DNA from: Paenibacillus sp. H1-7
Lineage (GTDB): Bacteria; Bacillota; Bacilli; Paenibacillales; NBRC-103111
Assembly (NCBI RefSeq): GCF_022354825.1
Contig: NZ_CP031168.1
Coordinates: 1,489,501 to 1,553,500 of the forward strand
Reading direction: 5' to 3'
DNA: 64,000 nucleotides
Under the pieces are notes generated by a model. The model did no database searches. It saw only the letters and a program-made list of their open reading frames with translations, and had not been told where the DNA came from. Numbering within the stretch: position 1 is the stretch's first letter; each line of letters starts with the position of its first letter. Positions 8,739 through 16,599 of this stretch are shown piece after piece. Position numbers and translations under genes: made by a program.

Positions 8739-9158
8739 ATGAATGAAGAGGTGGATGTGTTGTTAAGTAATCCTTACGTGGAAACGTTAGCATTTTTCTC
8801 TGTGGCCGTAGTGGCCCTCATTGTATTTTTGGCTATTTTTGAGCTGGTGACCAAATACAAGGACTGGGAAGAAATCAAGAACGGCAACCTGTCGGTAGCA
8901 ATGGCTACAGGCGGTAAAATTTTCGGGATATGTAACTTGTTCCGGTTTGCCATTTTGAACAATGACTCCGTTCTTCATTCGCTGATTTGGGCGGGATACG
9001 GCTTCGTACTGCTGCTGGTAGCCTATTTTATTTTCGAATTTTTAACGCCTTACTTTAAAATCGACGAGCAAATCCAGAAGGATAATAAAGCGGTCGGCTT
9101 TTTATCGATGGTGATTTCCATTTCTTTATCTTATGTAATCGGCGCTAGTGTAACCTAA
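8739..9158 (+). CDS. DUF350 (YshE-like) membrane protein
   Basis: The ATG at 8739 is preceded by AGGGAGG with an 8-base gap; an in-frame GTG at 8730 falls inside that site. The 139-residue product has four predicted membrane helices (about 16-37, 55-80, 84-105 and 118-137), the layout of the DUF350 family to which Bacillus YshE belongs. YshE is also found close to mutS2 in Bacillus, so the location supports the call. The biochemical function is unknown; its position after pspA suggests envelope maintenance. Confidence 0.8.
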   Translation: MNEEVDVLLSNPYVETLAFFSVAVVALIVFLAIFELVTKYKDWEEIKNGNLSVAMATGGKIFGICNLFRFAILNNDSVLHSLIWAGYGFVLLLVAYFIFEFLTPYFKIDEQIQKDNKAVGFLSMVISISLSYVIGASVT

Positions 9159-9193
9159 TTGGTAGGACCGGCTGTTCATTCGGGAGGCATGCA

Positions 9194-9277
9194 ATGAAGT
9201 ACTTATGGGGCAGTTTGTTGGCCTTGGCTCTTGTATTTTTTGTCTGGGGCACTTATTATTTTATAAAACACGGCTGA
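9194..9277 (+). CDS. 27-residue single-pass membrane peptide
   Basis: An ATG at 9194 lies 6 bases after GGGAGG and opens a 27-codon frame: Met-Lys-Tyr, then a hydrophobic stretch of about 20 residues (starting LWGSLLALALVFFVWG), then a basic end IKHG and a TGA. The strong ribosome binding site and perfect single transmembrane composition support translation. It sits 35 bp after the DUF350 gene and 24 bp before the zinc-ribbon gene. It resembles no named family that I recognise. Confidence 0.6.
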   Translation: MKYLWGSLLALALVFFVWGTYYFIKHG

Positions 9278-9301
9278 TAAGCCGAAGCGGAGGAATGTAC
9301 G

Positions 9302-9817
9302 GTGTCTCAATCGAACGAGCAAGTGTGCCCATGGTGCCAGACCGAAATAGTATGGGACCCGGAAATCGGGCCGGAAGATAGCTGTCCGCACTGCTTTAAC
9401 GAGCTTGGCGATTACCGCAGCATCAAGTTGAATCTGGGCGAAGATGAGAGGGATTCATCCGACGAAGAGGACGAAGAACCCGACGATCTGGACGAGGAGC
9501 TTGGTGATTTCGAAGACGATTACGGTGATATTGACGGCATGGATGATTACGAGGAAGGGGTTCAGCGCGTCTTGGATACGCAGGAGGACACGCCGGAATG
9601 CCCGACCTGCCACAGCTTTATGCTGCTGGCTGGAGCCGGGACGCTCTCCGACAATTATACGCCTGTCGTTCCGCAATCGTTGAACCAGCCTCTGTTGAAG
9701 CCGAAATTCGGCACGAGAGTTTTTGTTTGCCCATCCTGCTTCAAGGTCGAGCATGTGCTATCCGAGGCGGACCGCATGGCGATGGTCGAGCTGTTGAAGG
9801 AGCACGGCAGCAAATAA
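9302..9817 (+). CDS. Acidic protein with two zinc ribbons
   Basis: The start is a GTG with GGAGG 8 bases upstream. The 171-residue product has an N-terminal ribbon (CPWCQTEI, then CPHCFNE, residues about 8-32), a central Asp/Glu-rich region (about 47-88), and a C-terminal ribbon (CPTCHSF, then CPSCFKVEHV). The four Cys pairs could bind two zinc ions. No enzymatic motif is visible. It may be a protein-interaction or nucleic-acid-mimic adaptor; the function is not known to me. It is the last gene before a clear terminator and probably shares a transcript with the DUF350 gene. Confidence 0.75.
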   Translation: MSQSNEQVCPWCQTEIVWDPEIGPEDSCPHCFNELGDYRSIKLNLGEDERDSSDEEDEEPDDLDEELGDFEDDYGDIDGMDDYEEGVQRVLDTQEDTPECPTCHSFMLLAGAGTLSDNYTPVVPQSLNQPLLKPKFGTRVFVCPSCFKVEHVLSEADRMAMVELLKEHGSK

Positions 9818-9834
9818 AACACCTGCTTAACCCA

Positions 9835-9870
9835 AAAGGGAATTCTCATTCGAGAATTTCCTTTTTTTTC
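9835..9870 (+). terminator. Rho-independent terminator
   Basis: AAAGGGAATTCTC pairs with GAGAATTTCCTTT around the loop ATTC (one G-U pair), followed by eight T. Confidence 0.9.
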
Positions 9871-9942
9871 ATTTGGTCATGTTTTTCTCAGTTAGGGGAA
9901 GGTTAACTAGTACGTCATAATCCTACATAACAGGTGAGAAGC

Positions 9943-11262
9943 ATGCATTCTGGAGTAAAAGATTTTCCGCACAAATGGGTGCGAAGCAAAGACCAGCGTC
10001 CTTCGTGGCGTTACGACGATCGGGAGCATTCCCCGTCCGGCAAGAAAAAGGGAGCATTGACGGGGCAGACCCGTCTGCTATTAACCGTCCAAGGCTTGGT
10101 GGCGGCAGCCAATGCTTTGTCCGGCACCTTCGTGAACGTCTATTTGTGGAAAGCGCGGCAGGAATTCGCCTTAATCGGCTGGTTTACGTTAATCAACCAT
10201 CTGGCGATGGCGCTAACCTTCTGGATTGCCGGCAAATGGGTGAAGGAGCATAACAAGATGAACTGCTTGCGCGCAGGCGTGGCGGTATCGGCTTTGTTTT
10301 ATTTATTGGTGCTGTGGTTTGGAAGCTCGGCCGTCAATTATTATCTGCTGCTGGGAGTCATTCAAGGCGTGGCGTCCGGATTGTTCTGGCTTGCCTTCAA
10401 TGTCGTTTACTTTGAAGTGACGGATCCCGGCAACCGGGACCGGTTTAACGGCTGGGCGGGGCTGCTCGGCTCGGGAGCGGGGATGATCGCTCCTTGGATA
10501 TCAGGCTTTTTGATAGTCCATTTGAAGCAAACGAACGGATACCGGGTTATTTTTACGATTTCGCTCGCTGTTTTCATTTTGGGGGTCATCTGCAGCTTTT
10601 TTCTGAAAAAACGCAAATCCGTAGGGCACTACGAGTGGTTTCTTACGCTGAGGTGTCTGAGGGAAAAGGGTACGATGTGGAGAACCGTATTCATGGGGCT
10701 TGTCGCTCAAGGCTTTCGCGAAGGGGTATTCGGCTTTATGATCGGCCTGCTTGTGTTCGTTCATACCGGCAATGAGATGAAGCTGGGTAACTTCTCTCTC
10801 ATCACTTCCGCCGTTTCCCTGGTCAGCTTCATGATCGCAGGCCGCCTGTTGAAGCCGAAATACCGAAGAGGCGCGATGCTGATCGGAGCCATTGCGATGG
10901 TTGCTGTCATATTGCCTTTCTTCTGGAAAGTAAATTTTCTGACATTACTCATCTTCGGGATTGGAGTCGGCGTGTTTTTCCCGCTTTATTCGATTCCGAT
11001 GACTTCATCCGTATTTGACCTCATTGGCGGGAATGCCGACAGCGTAAGGCTAAGGGAAGAATATATCGTTATGCGCGAGCTCGCGCTTAATATCGGGCGA
11101 ATATCGGGGACCGCCATCTTTATTCTTATCGTCACCCTAACTTCGGCGCCGTCCGCCATGAACTGGCTGCTGCTCGGAATAGGCAGTACTCCGCTTGCCG
11201 CGTGGTTTTTCATGCGCAGAGTTGCTGGAGGTAAGGCGGCTCAGGCGGGGAACAAAGCCTAG
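9943..11262 (+). CDS. MFS transporter
   Basis: The 439-residue protein has an N-terminal cytosolic stretch of about 38 basic residues and then twelve predicted membrane helices. Typical MFS loops are visible, such as the helix 4-5 segment GVIQGVASGLFWLAFNVVYFEV and the paired RRGAMLIG. The ATG at 9943 is preferred over GTG at 9934 because AGGTGAG then serves as ribosome binding site. The substrate cannot be read from the sequence. It stands alone between a terminator and cysK, which has its own promoter. Confidence 0.85.
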   Translation: MHSGVKDFPHKWVRSKDQRPSWRYDDREHSPSGKKKGALTGQTRLLLTVQGLVAAANALSGTFVNVYLWKARQEFALIGWFTLINHLAMALTFWIAGKWVKEHNKMNCLRAGVAVSALFYLLVLWFGSSAVNYYLLLGVIQGVASGLFWLAFNVVYFEVTDPGNRDRFNGWAGLLGSGAGMIAPWISGFLIVHLKQTNGYRVIFTISLAVFILGVICSFFLKKRKSVGHYEWFLTLRCLREKGTMWRTVFMGLVAQGFREGVFGFMIGLLVFVHTGNEMKLGNFSLITSAVSLVSFMIAGRLLKPKYRRGAMLIGAIAMVAVILPFFWKVNFLTLLIFGIGVGVFFPLYSIPMTSSVFDLIGGNADSVRLREEYIVMRELALNIGRISGTAIFILIVTLTSAPSAMNWLLLGIGSTPLAAWFFMRRVAGGKAAQAGNKA

Positions 11263-11336
11263 CTCCTTAAGCTATGCTTCCTTATTCGGGTAAGCCTGCA
11301 TGACCGCGCATGACATGAGTGCGCAAGCCTCTCGCC

Positions 11337-11364
11337 TTGACAAAATGAAGACCGCCGTTACAAT
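11337..11364 (+). promoter_or_regulatory. Predicted sigma-A promoter of cysK
   Basis: TTGACA at 11337-11342 and TACAAT at 11359-11364 are separated by 16 bases, about 60 bp before the cysK start. Confidence 0.7.
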
Positions 11365-11422
11365 TAGGACGATAAGGTGTTGCGTTCAGCAGGACGGAAA
11401 GGTACGGAAGGGGATTGGCATA

Positions 11423-12352
11423 ATGACGAAAAACAATCGGATGGTTAATAGTATTACGGAGCTTATCGGAGACACTCCTGCGGTACGGCTAGGCCGGATG
11501 ACGGGCGAAAACGACGCGGATGTATATGTGAAGCTGGAGTATTTCAACCCAAGCGGCAGCGTGAAAGACCGCGCGGCTTTCAATCTGATTTTGCAGGCGG
11601 AGAAAGACGGCATCCTGAAGCCCGGAGCGACGATAATCGAGCCGACCAGCGGAAACACGGGAATCGGTCTCGCCATGAACGCCGCGGCCAAAGGGTACAA
11701 GGCGATTCTTGTCATGCCTGACAATATGACGAAGGAACGTATTAACATATTGAAAGCATACGGCGCTAACGTCGAGCTCACTCCGGCGGAGGAAAGAATG
11801 CCTGGGGCGATCCGCCGCGCTTTGGAGCTGAGAGACGAAATTCCGAACAGCTTCATTCCTCAGCAGTTCGAGAACAAGGCGAATCCGGATATTCACCGGA
11901 CGACGACCGCTATGGAAATTATCGAGCAGATGGAAGGCAAGCTGGATGCGTTCGTGGCGACGTCCGGAACGGGCGGGACGATTACGGGCACCGGGGAAGT
12001 GCTGCGGGAGAACATCCCCGGCATTAAGATTTACGTCGTGGAGCCGAAAGGCTCACCGGTGCTGTCGGGCGGTAAGCCGGGTCCGCACAAGCTCGTTGGG
12101 ACAAGCCCTGGCTTCGTACCGGAAATACTTAATACGAATGTATATGATGAAATTATTCAGGTTGCCGATGAGGATGCTCTGCGTACGACCCGGGAGCTGG
12201 GAAGCAAAGAAGGCATCCTTGTAGGGCCTTCTTCGGGAGCGTCGGTATGGACGGCTTTGCAAATTGCCAAGAAGCTCGGCAAAGGCAAGCGTGTCTTGTG
12301 CATTGCGCCGGATACCGGAGAACGTTATTTGAGCATGGGCATTTTCTCATAA
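11423..12352 (+). CDS. cysK: Cysteine synthase (O-acetylserine sulfhydrylase)
   Basis: The enzyme makes cysteine from O-acetylserine and sulfide using PLP. The ATG at 11423 follows GGAAGGGG by 9 bases and gives 309 residues, the normal length; a longer upstream frame has no family similarity. The Schiff-base lysine is K48 in PSGSVKDRAA, the substrate loop is TSGNTGI, the phosphate-binding loop is TSGTGGTITGTG, and GPSSGAS lies near the C-terminus. PSGSVKDR fits the CysK/CysM group rather than cystathionine beta-synthase. It is a single-gene unit. Confidence 0.95.
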   Translation: MTKNNRMVNSITELIGDTPAVRLGRMTGENDADVYVKLEYFNPSGSVKDRAAFNLILQAEKDGILKPGATIIEPTSGNTGIGLAMNAAAKGYKAILVMPDNMTKERINILKAYGANVELTPAEERMPGAIRRALELRDEIPNSFIPQQFENKANPDIHRTTTAMEIIEQMEGKLDAFVATSGTGGTITGTGEVLRENIPGIKIYVVEPKGSPVLSGGKPGPHKLVGTSPGFVPEILNTNVYDEIIQVADEDALRTTRELGSKEGILVGPSSGASVWTALQIAKKLGKGKRVLCIAPDTGERYLSMGIFS

Positions 12353-12495
12353 GGGAAGCCTGTGAAACTCGAAATGGACTGTAAGCTTCCGCGGCGGAGT
12401 ATCAGTGGTGAATCTCCCATTTGCGCTGCTGTTGTGGAATCCTCTGGAGCGAATGTACAGAAATGTTTGCCCGTCGAACTAGGGCTAGGCGAACC

Positions 12496-12680
12496 TATCG
12501 GACAGGAAATCCGCTATTTATTGGATTGATGCTGCTTTTGCAGTGCTATCGGACCGAGAGTCCGCTATTTGCAGATTTCACCCCAAAAAACAGTAGTTTT
12601 TGGTAATATAACGGATCTGTAGTCCGATCGCCCTGCAAATTGATCACTTTTTGATGGAATAGCGGATCTACGGTCCGATA
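12496..12680. repeat. Four-unit palindromic intergenic repeat array
   Basis: The units are TATCGGACAGGAAATCCGCTA (12496-12516), a related unit at 12547-12567, and two inverted units at 12609-12630 and 12660-12680. Each is an imperfect palindrome built on CGGAcc/ggTCCG. The two left units point one way and the two right units the other, around a central hairpin CCAAAAA/TTTTTGG. Similar TAGCGGA-type units are common in Paenibacillus intergenic DNA; that last point is from memory. Confidence 0.75.
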
Positions 12681-12795
12681 ACCCTGCTACAGAGCGTTAG
12701 GATGTAATGGCGACATACGGTCTGTACTTGGGGTCAGCTTAAAGTATTGGATGCCAGCATCCCTCGCCACCCTAACACAAAATTTGCTCAAAGCT

Positions 12796-12822
12796 CAGCG
12801 CCTCGTTCGAGGTGCTGTTTTT
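12796..12822 (+). terminator. Hairpin terminator downstream of cysK
   Basis: CAGCGCCTCG pairs with CGAGGTGCTG (one G-U pair) and runs into five T. It lies 440 bp past the cysK stop. Confidence 0.6.
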
Positions 12823-13026
12823 CTGTGAAACCCTATGTACGGAAAAAGCTGCAAGGGTACCCGCGGGGACCTACCTCCAGCGGCAGCCTGCGCTCTTCCG
12901 GGAGATCCCCTTTTAGCATTTTCAGATAAACTGGGTTACTCTATAGATAAGTTTTTCGTAGGAAAACTGGTTTCGCAAGCGGAGATACCGCACGTCCCCT
13001 TGGGTAAAATGGGGATCTCACAGCAC

Positions 13027-13051
13027 AGCGCCTCGTCCGGGGCACTTTTTT
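13027..13051 (+). terminator. Second, related hairpin
   Basis: AGCGCCTCGTCCGGGGCAC followed by six T repeats the design and the AGCGCCTCG arm of the hairpin at 12796, but with one mismatch in the stem. Confidence 0.5.
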
Positions 13052-13098
13052 GCATTGAAAAATCGGGACGTAAACATTATGTAAATATGCTGAATAAG

Positions 13099-13116
13099 TA
13101 TTGAATAAAAATTCAT
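13099..13116. promoter_or_regulatory. ARG-box-like operator
   Basis: TTGAATAAAAATTCAT closely matches the AhrC/ArgR box of Bacillus (about ATGAATAAAAATTCAA) and overlaps the -35 element of the promoter at 13101-13129. A partial box, TGAATAAG, lies directly upstream. Confidence 0.5.
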
Positions 13117-13129
13117 GTACATGTATAAT
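13101..13129 (+). promoter_or_regulatory. Strong sigma-A promoter
   Basis: TTGAAT at 13101-13106, a 17-base spacer and a perfect TATAAT at 13124-13129, 36 bp before the predicted start codon. Confidence 0.8.
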
Positions 13130-13164
13130 TATAAACATAAGAACTCAGTAGGAAGGTGATTGTT

Positions 13165-13446
13165 TTGATCATTGCATTGGATAATGTGCTTCCTGCACAA
13201 GGACAGCTACAGGAGCTTCTGGCTTCCGTCGAGGAGAATGGCAGCGAATCCGGACTTGTATATGAAACGTATTGCCAAAGCCGCTGCGTCGTCGCCGCTT
13301 ACGATAAAGGACGTCTGGTCGGATTAGGCAGGCTGGCCGACGAGAGCGGAGCAGGTAATCATTATGAATTTACCGTGCTTCAGGATTACAAAAACAGGGA
13401 TATTGAAGCCTACATGCGCAAGCTGCTTTCCATTCAACGCATCTGA
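13165..13446 (+). CDS. GNAT-like mini-protein
   Basis: The frame can start at GTG 13156, but GGAAGGTG then overlaps it; TTG at 13165 with that site 6 bases upstream is more likely and gives 93 residues. The middle (CVVAAYDKGRLVGLGRL, then YEFTVLQDYKNRDIEAYM) follows the beta2-beta4 pattern of GNAT N-acetyltransferases. The acetyl-CoA loop, normally Q/R-x-x-G-x-G/A, reads KNRDIE, so glycines are missing. The protein also lacks the C-terminal half of the fold. It could be a degenerate or non-catalytic GNAT, perhaps acting in a dimer. An ARG-box-like operator overlaps its promoter. Confidence 0.6.
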   Translation: MIIALDNVLPAQGQLQELLASVEENGSESGLVYETYCQSRCVVAAYDKGRLVGLGRLADESGAGNHYEFTVLQDYKNRDIEAYMRKLLSIQRI

Positions 13447-13477
13447 CTTGTAACAACAACATCCCCATAAAATACAG

Positions 13478-13510
13478 CCCCGGGCCGCCGTGTCCGCGGG
13501 CTTTTTTGCT
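13478..13510 (+). terminator. Terminator after the GNAT-like gene
   Basis: AGCCC and CGG pair with CCG and GGGCT (one bulged base), followed by six T. The remainder of the gap to 13746 contains no gene. Confidence 0.6.
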
Positions 13511-13746
13511 TGCAGAGGGCGCGCTCCGGTTGAGGTTGCCGAGCACGGTGAATTTTATTTTGCAAAAAGTCTGCGGTTGGGTGTAATATGAAGTAATAAT
13601 TTAGTTTGTATTTTTTTAGCGAAAATTTGAGAGCATGCTTAACGGGGATAGTTCTATACCGGGTTGTGTGCCGGGTTCCCTGCAGCAAAAGGAATGGGCA
13701 TCTTGTTTTCGCTTCGCAGGGTATATTTGAGGAGGGTTAACCACCG

Positions 13747-14238
13747 ATGGAACAGTTTAAAATGCGTATTATTGAGCTGCTTAAGGAAGACGCGAGAAGA
13801 ACGCCTGCTTTAATTGCGACCATGCTGGGAGCCTCGGAGGCGGAAGTAACGGAAGCGATCAAACAGCTCGAGGAAGCGCACGTCATTATTAAGTATGCGC
13901 CTATCGTAAACTGGGCGAAGGTAGACAACGAGAAGGTTACGGCCTTGATCGAAGTACAAATTACACCGGAGCGCGGCCGCGGCTTCGACGCTATTGCGGA
14001 GCGCATTTACTTATATCCAGAAGTCAAATCCGTTTACCTCATGTCCGGAGCGTACGATTTGCTTGTCGAAATCGAAGGCAAAACGCTGAAAGAGGTCGCA
14101 GGCTTCGTGTCGAACAAATTGTCTCCGATCGATCGCGTGTTATCGACCAAAACGCATTTTATTTTAAAGAAATACAAGCAGGACGGCATCACTTTTGAAG
14201 ACCATGAGGACGATCGCCGTATGTTAATTTCACCGTAA
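13747..14238 (+). CDS. alaR: Lrp/AsnC family regulator, AlaR-like
   Basis: The 163-residue protein has an N-terminal winged helix (KMRIIELLKEDARRTPALIATMLGASEAEVTEAI, residues about 4-40) and a C-terminal RAM/AsnC effector domain (from about 62; VYLMSGAYDLLVEIEGKTL). GAGGAGGG precedes the ATG. It lies 13 bp upstream of an aminotransferase gene in the same arrangement as Bacillus subtilis yugG-yugH, now named alaR-alaT, where AlaR activates the alanine transaminase gene in response to alanine. The gene symbol rests on that synteny and on family match. Confidence 0.85.
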   Translation: MEQFKMRIIELLKEDARRTPALIATMLGASEAEVTEAIKQLEEAHVIIKYAPIVNWAKVDNEKVTALIEVQITPERGRGFDAIAERIYLYPEVKSVYLMSGAYDLLVEIEGKTLKEVAGFVSNKLSPIDRVLSTKTHFILKKYKQDGITFEDHEDDRRMLISP

Positions 14239-14251
14239 AGGATGAATAGCG

Positions 14252-15445
14252 ATGATCAACCAACAGCAAGGAACCACTTCCAAATCCATGTCGGATTACT
14301 TGGCGCCATTAGTAAGAGAGATACCGCCTTCGGGCATCCGCAAGTTTTTTGATCTCGTCAGCGCGAGCAAGGACATTATTTCGCTCGGCGTCGGCGAGCC
14401 GGACTTCTGTACGCCATGGCATGTGCGTGAAGCTTGTGTGTATTCGTTGGAGCGCGGCAATACGAAGTATACGCCCAATGCAGGCATGCCCGAGCTGAGG
14501 GAAGCTATCGCCGAGTATTTGTACGATTCGTTCCATACGCCGTATGAGCCGGCAGATGAAATTCTCGTTACGGTTGGCGGCAGTGAAGCCATTGACTTGG
14601 CATTGCGGGCTTTGATCGTGCCAGGGGATGAAGTGCTCGTGCCGGAGCCGTGCTACATATCCTATTCACCGATTACACGGATCGGCGGAGGGATTCCGGT
14701 AGGTATTGAAACGTTCGCCAAGGATAACTTCAAGCTGACGCCGGAAGCGTTAAAAGCGAGCATCACACCGAAATCGAAGGTGCTGATCCTCTGTTATCCA
14801 AGCAATCCGACCGGCGGAATCATGACCTACGAGGATTGGCTGCCGATCGCCAAAATCGTGGAAGAGCACGATTTGATTGTTATTTCCGACGAGATTTATG
14901 CCGAGCTGACCTATGAGCAAAAGCACGTGAGCTTCGCATCGATTCCGGGAATGCGCGACCGGACGATTCTCGTCAGCGGCTTTTCCAAGGCGTTCGCCAT
15001 GACGGGCTGGAGAATGGGCTATGCCTGCGGTCATAAGGATTTGATTTCGGCGATGCTCAAAATCCACCAGTATACGGTAATGTGTGCTCCGGCTATGGGT
15101 CAGGTGGCAGCTCTGGAAGCGTTGAAGAACGGGATGGAAGAAAAGGACCGCATGGTGGAGTCTTATAATCAGCGGCGCCGTCTGGTTGTGCAGGGCTTCC
15201 GTGAGATCGGTCTGGAGTGTCATGAGCCTCAAGGCGCATTTTATGCATTCCCTTCCATTGCGTCTACAGGCCTAAGCTCGGAGGATTTTGCCCAGCGTCT
15301 GTTGCATGAAGCGAAGGTTGCAGCCGTGCCTGGACACGTGTTCGGACTGGGCGGGGAGGGCTTTGTACGCTGTTCTTACGCCACTTCGGTCAACCAGCTG
15401 CTCGAAGCAATTGACAGAATAGGTAATTTTATCCGTAAATTATAG
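14252..15445 (+). CDS. alaT: Class I/II aminotransferase, alanine transaminase AlaT-like
   Basis: This is a 397-residue fold-type I PLP aminotransferase. Visible motifs are SLGVGEPDF near the N-terminus, TVGGSEAIDLAL, YPSNPTGG, the aspartate in VISDEIYAEL, and the PLP lysine in SGFSKAFAMTGWRMGY. Bacillus YugH, the closest syntenic relative, interconverts pyruvate/glutamate and alanine/2-oxoglutarate. The sequence alone cannot exclude another amino acid substrate (older annotations call it aspartate or aromatic aminotransferase). It is translated directly after the Lrp-type regulator. Confidence 0.85.
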   Translation: MINQQQGTTSKSMSDYLAPLVREIPPSGIRKFFDLVSASKDIISLGVGEPDFCTPWHVREACVYSLERGNTKYTPNAGMPELREAIAEYLYDSFHTPYEPADEILVTVGGSEAIDLALRALIVPGDEVLVPEPCYISYSPITRIGGGIPVGIETFAKDNFKLTPEALKASITPKSKVLILCYPSNPTGGIMTYEDWLPIAKIVEEHDLIVISDEIYAELTYEQKHVSFASIPGMRDRTILVSGFSKAFAMTGWRMGYACGHKDLISAMLKIHQYTVMCAPAMGQVAALEALKNGMEEKDRMVESYNQRRRLVVQGFREIGLECHEPQGAFYAFPSIASTGLSSEDFAQRLLHEAKVAAVPGHVFGLGGEGFVRCSYATSVNQLLEAIDRIGNFIRKL

Positions 15446-15572
15446 TTTCGACAAAAGTAGTCATTTCCAACCTCGTGAAAAACTGGTATCTTTAATAGTA
15501 TAGAAGGTTCATGCCATTATTCTTGTATGAGACTTCTGAGTCTAAAGATATGCTTTTGAAGGGGGGATGAAA

Positions 15573-15839
15573 ATGGCTTTTCCTGAATATCGGCTTAGGC
15601 AGTATATGGATATTAGCTGGATTCGAGAGAAAGATGATCGAGCCAAGTGGATTTTTGGAAAAAAGAAACAGTCTTCATCTGCCTTATCTTTAGAAGAAGA
15701 AATTTATAATCTGCGTTTGGAGCTGGAGCAGCTTGTTCAGCGTGAGAAAAGTCTGACGTCTCCGAACGTCGTAGAGATCAGCATGATGCTGGATAAAAAA
15801 ATCAATGAATATATGAATCAATACAAGAGGAACCGGTGA
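15573..15839 (+). CDS. Spo0E-like aspartyl-phosphate phosphatase
   Basis: The ATG at 15573 is preferred to the ATG at 15567 because GAAGGGGGG then sits at a proper distance. The 88-residue protein has a basic N-terminus and a C-terminal helical hairpin: LEEEIYNLRLELEQLV, then SPNVVEISMMLDKKINEYM. This is the Spo0E family pattern with the S-x-x-x-D signature (SMMLD). Such proteins dephosphorylate Spo0A~P and delay sporulation. It is a single gene with its terminator stem overlapping the stop codon. The N-terminal 45 residues are longer than in minimal Spo0E proteins. Confidence 0.75.
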   Translation: MAFPEYRLRQYMDISWIREKDDRAKWIFGKKKQSSSALSLEEEIYNLRLELEQLVQREKSLTSPNVVEISMMLDKKINEYMNQYKRNR

Positions 15840-15851
15840 GGTTCCTTTTTC
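15828..15851 (+). terminator. Terminator overlapping a stop codon
   Basis: AGGAACC pairs perfectly with GGTTCCT; the five-base loop GGTGA contains the TGA stop of the Spo0E-like gene, and five T follow. Confidence 0.85.
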
Positions 15852-15998
15852 GTTGCTTGCGAAACGGTAAGGCGAAAGCGATTTGTGCAACACATATTCC
15901 CTTCTTATCTTTTTTGATACAACCTCGACTTTTATGATATGATGAGGGCTAGAAATAGAGAGGAATTCTCGCGTAAAGATTGCATAAGGAGAGGGATC

Positions 15999-16535
15999 AT
16001 GAGAGGCAAAATCATGCTTATGCTGATGCTGCTGGCAGTGCTTGCCGGCTGTGGCGGAGGGCCGAAGGCCGACGTACCGATGTTTATGATGGGGTCCAAT
16101 GGCATTCCTGCCGAGGTGGGAGACAAGCTGCAGGCGGCATTGCAGACGAAAGTCGGAACGGCGCCGACCGTTAGCATCGTGACGACACCGATTTTTTCTA
16201 TGGAGAAATTAATAGTGGAAATCGCTGCGGGGGAGAACGGCATCATTGTCGTGCCTACGGAGCAATTCAAGCAAATCGGCCAGCAGGGCGGCTATGTCAG
16301 TCTGGACAATGTGGCGAAGCAGGAGGATTTCCCTGACGGTGTGCTGGAATTGCCGGTAGACACCAAAGACGGGGCTGCGAAAAAAGAAAAGCATCTGTAC
16401 GGGATTCCTTTGGAGCAGTCCAAATGGTTCACGGAGCTGAAGCTGAACGGCAAAGATTTGGTAGCTTTCGTCCCGGCCAATGCCAAAAATCAGGATAAAG
16501 TGATGCAAGTGATGAAGATCATCGCTCAAAAATAA
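15999..16535 (+). CDS. Putative lipoprotein of unknown function
   Basis: AAGGAGAGG precedes the ATG at 15999, and the protein then begins with a lipoprotein signal (RGKIMLMLMLLAVLAGC, lipobox LAGC). A longer frame from 15939 would bury the signal peptide. The 178-residue product has a mature part with alternating beta/alpha character (TVSIVTTPIFSMEKLIVEI, then GIIVVPTEQFKQIGQQ) that faintly recalls a small solute-binding lobe. No family is recognised. It is a monocistronic unit ahead of the cobalamin riboswitch. Confidence 0.75.
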   Translation: MRGKIMLMLMLLAVLAGCGGGPKADVPMFMMGSNGIPAEVGDKLQAALQTKVGTAPTVSIVTTPIFSMEKLIVEIAAGENGIIVVPTEQFKQIGQQGGYVSLDNVAKQEDFPDGVLELPVDTKDGAAKKEKHLYGIPLEQSKWFTELKLNGKDLVAFVPANAKNQDKVMQVMKIIAQK

Positions 16536-16599
16536 GCAAGCGACATACAACAGTGATAGTTCAAGGTGCTACCAAGTATCGGATTCATAATTTCATAGA

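Larger units (their letters stand above)
12353..13100. other. Gene-free intergenic region with repeats and two hairpins
   Basis: No open frame here has a credible ribosome binding site or protein-like composition. The stretch holds an array of four palindromic units (12496-12680), a terminator-like hairpin (12796-12822), a related second hairpin (13027-13051), and otherwise featureless sequence up to the next promoter. Confidence 0.7.

Noticed and set aside
12727..12739. TTGGGGTCAGCTT, also found at 28273-28285, as an insertion sequence end
   Set aside because: Only 13 bases are shared, with no inverted partner, transposase remnant or target duplication at either place.
12747..13104. Two small plus-strand frames in the gap after cysK
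   Set aside because: There are no ribosome binding sites, and the frames run through two terminator-like hairpins.
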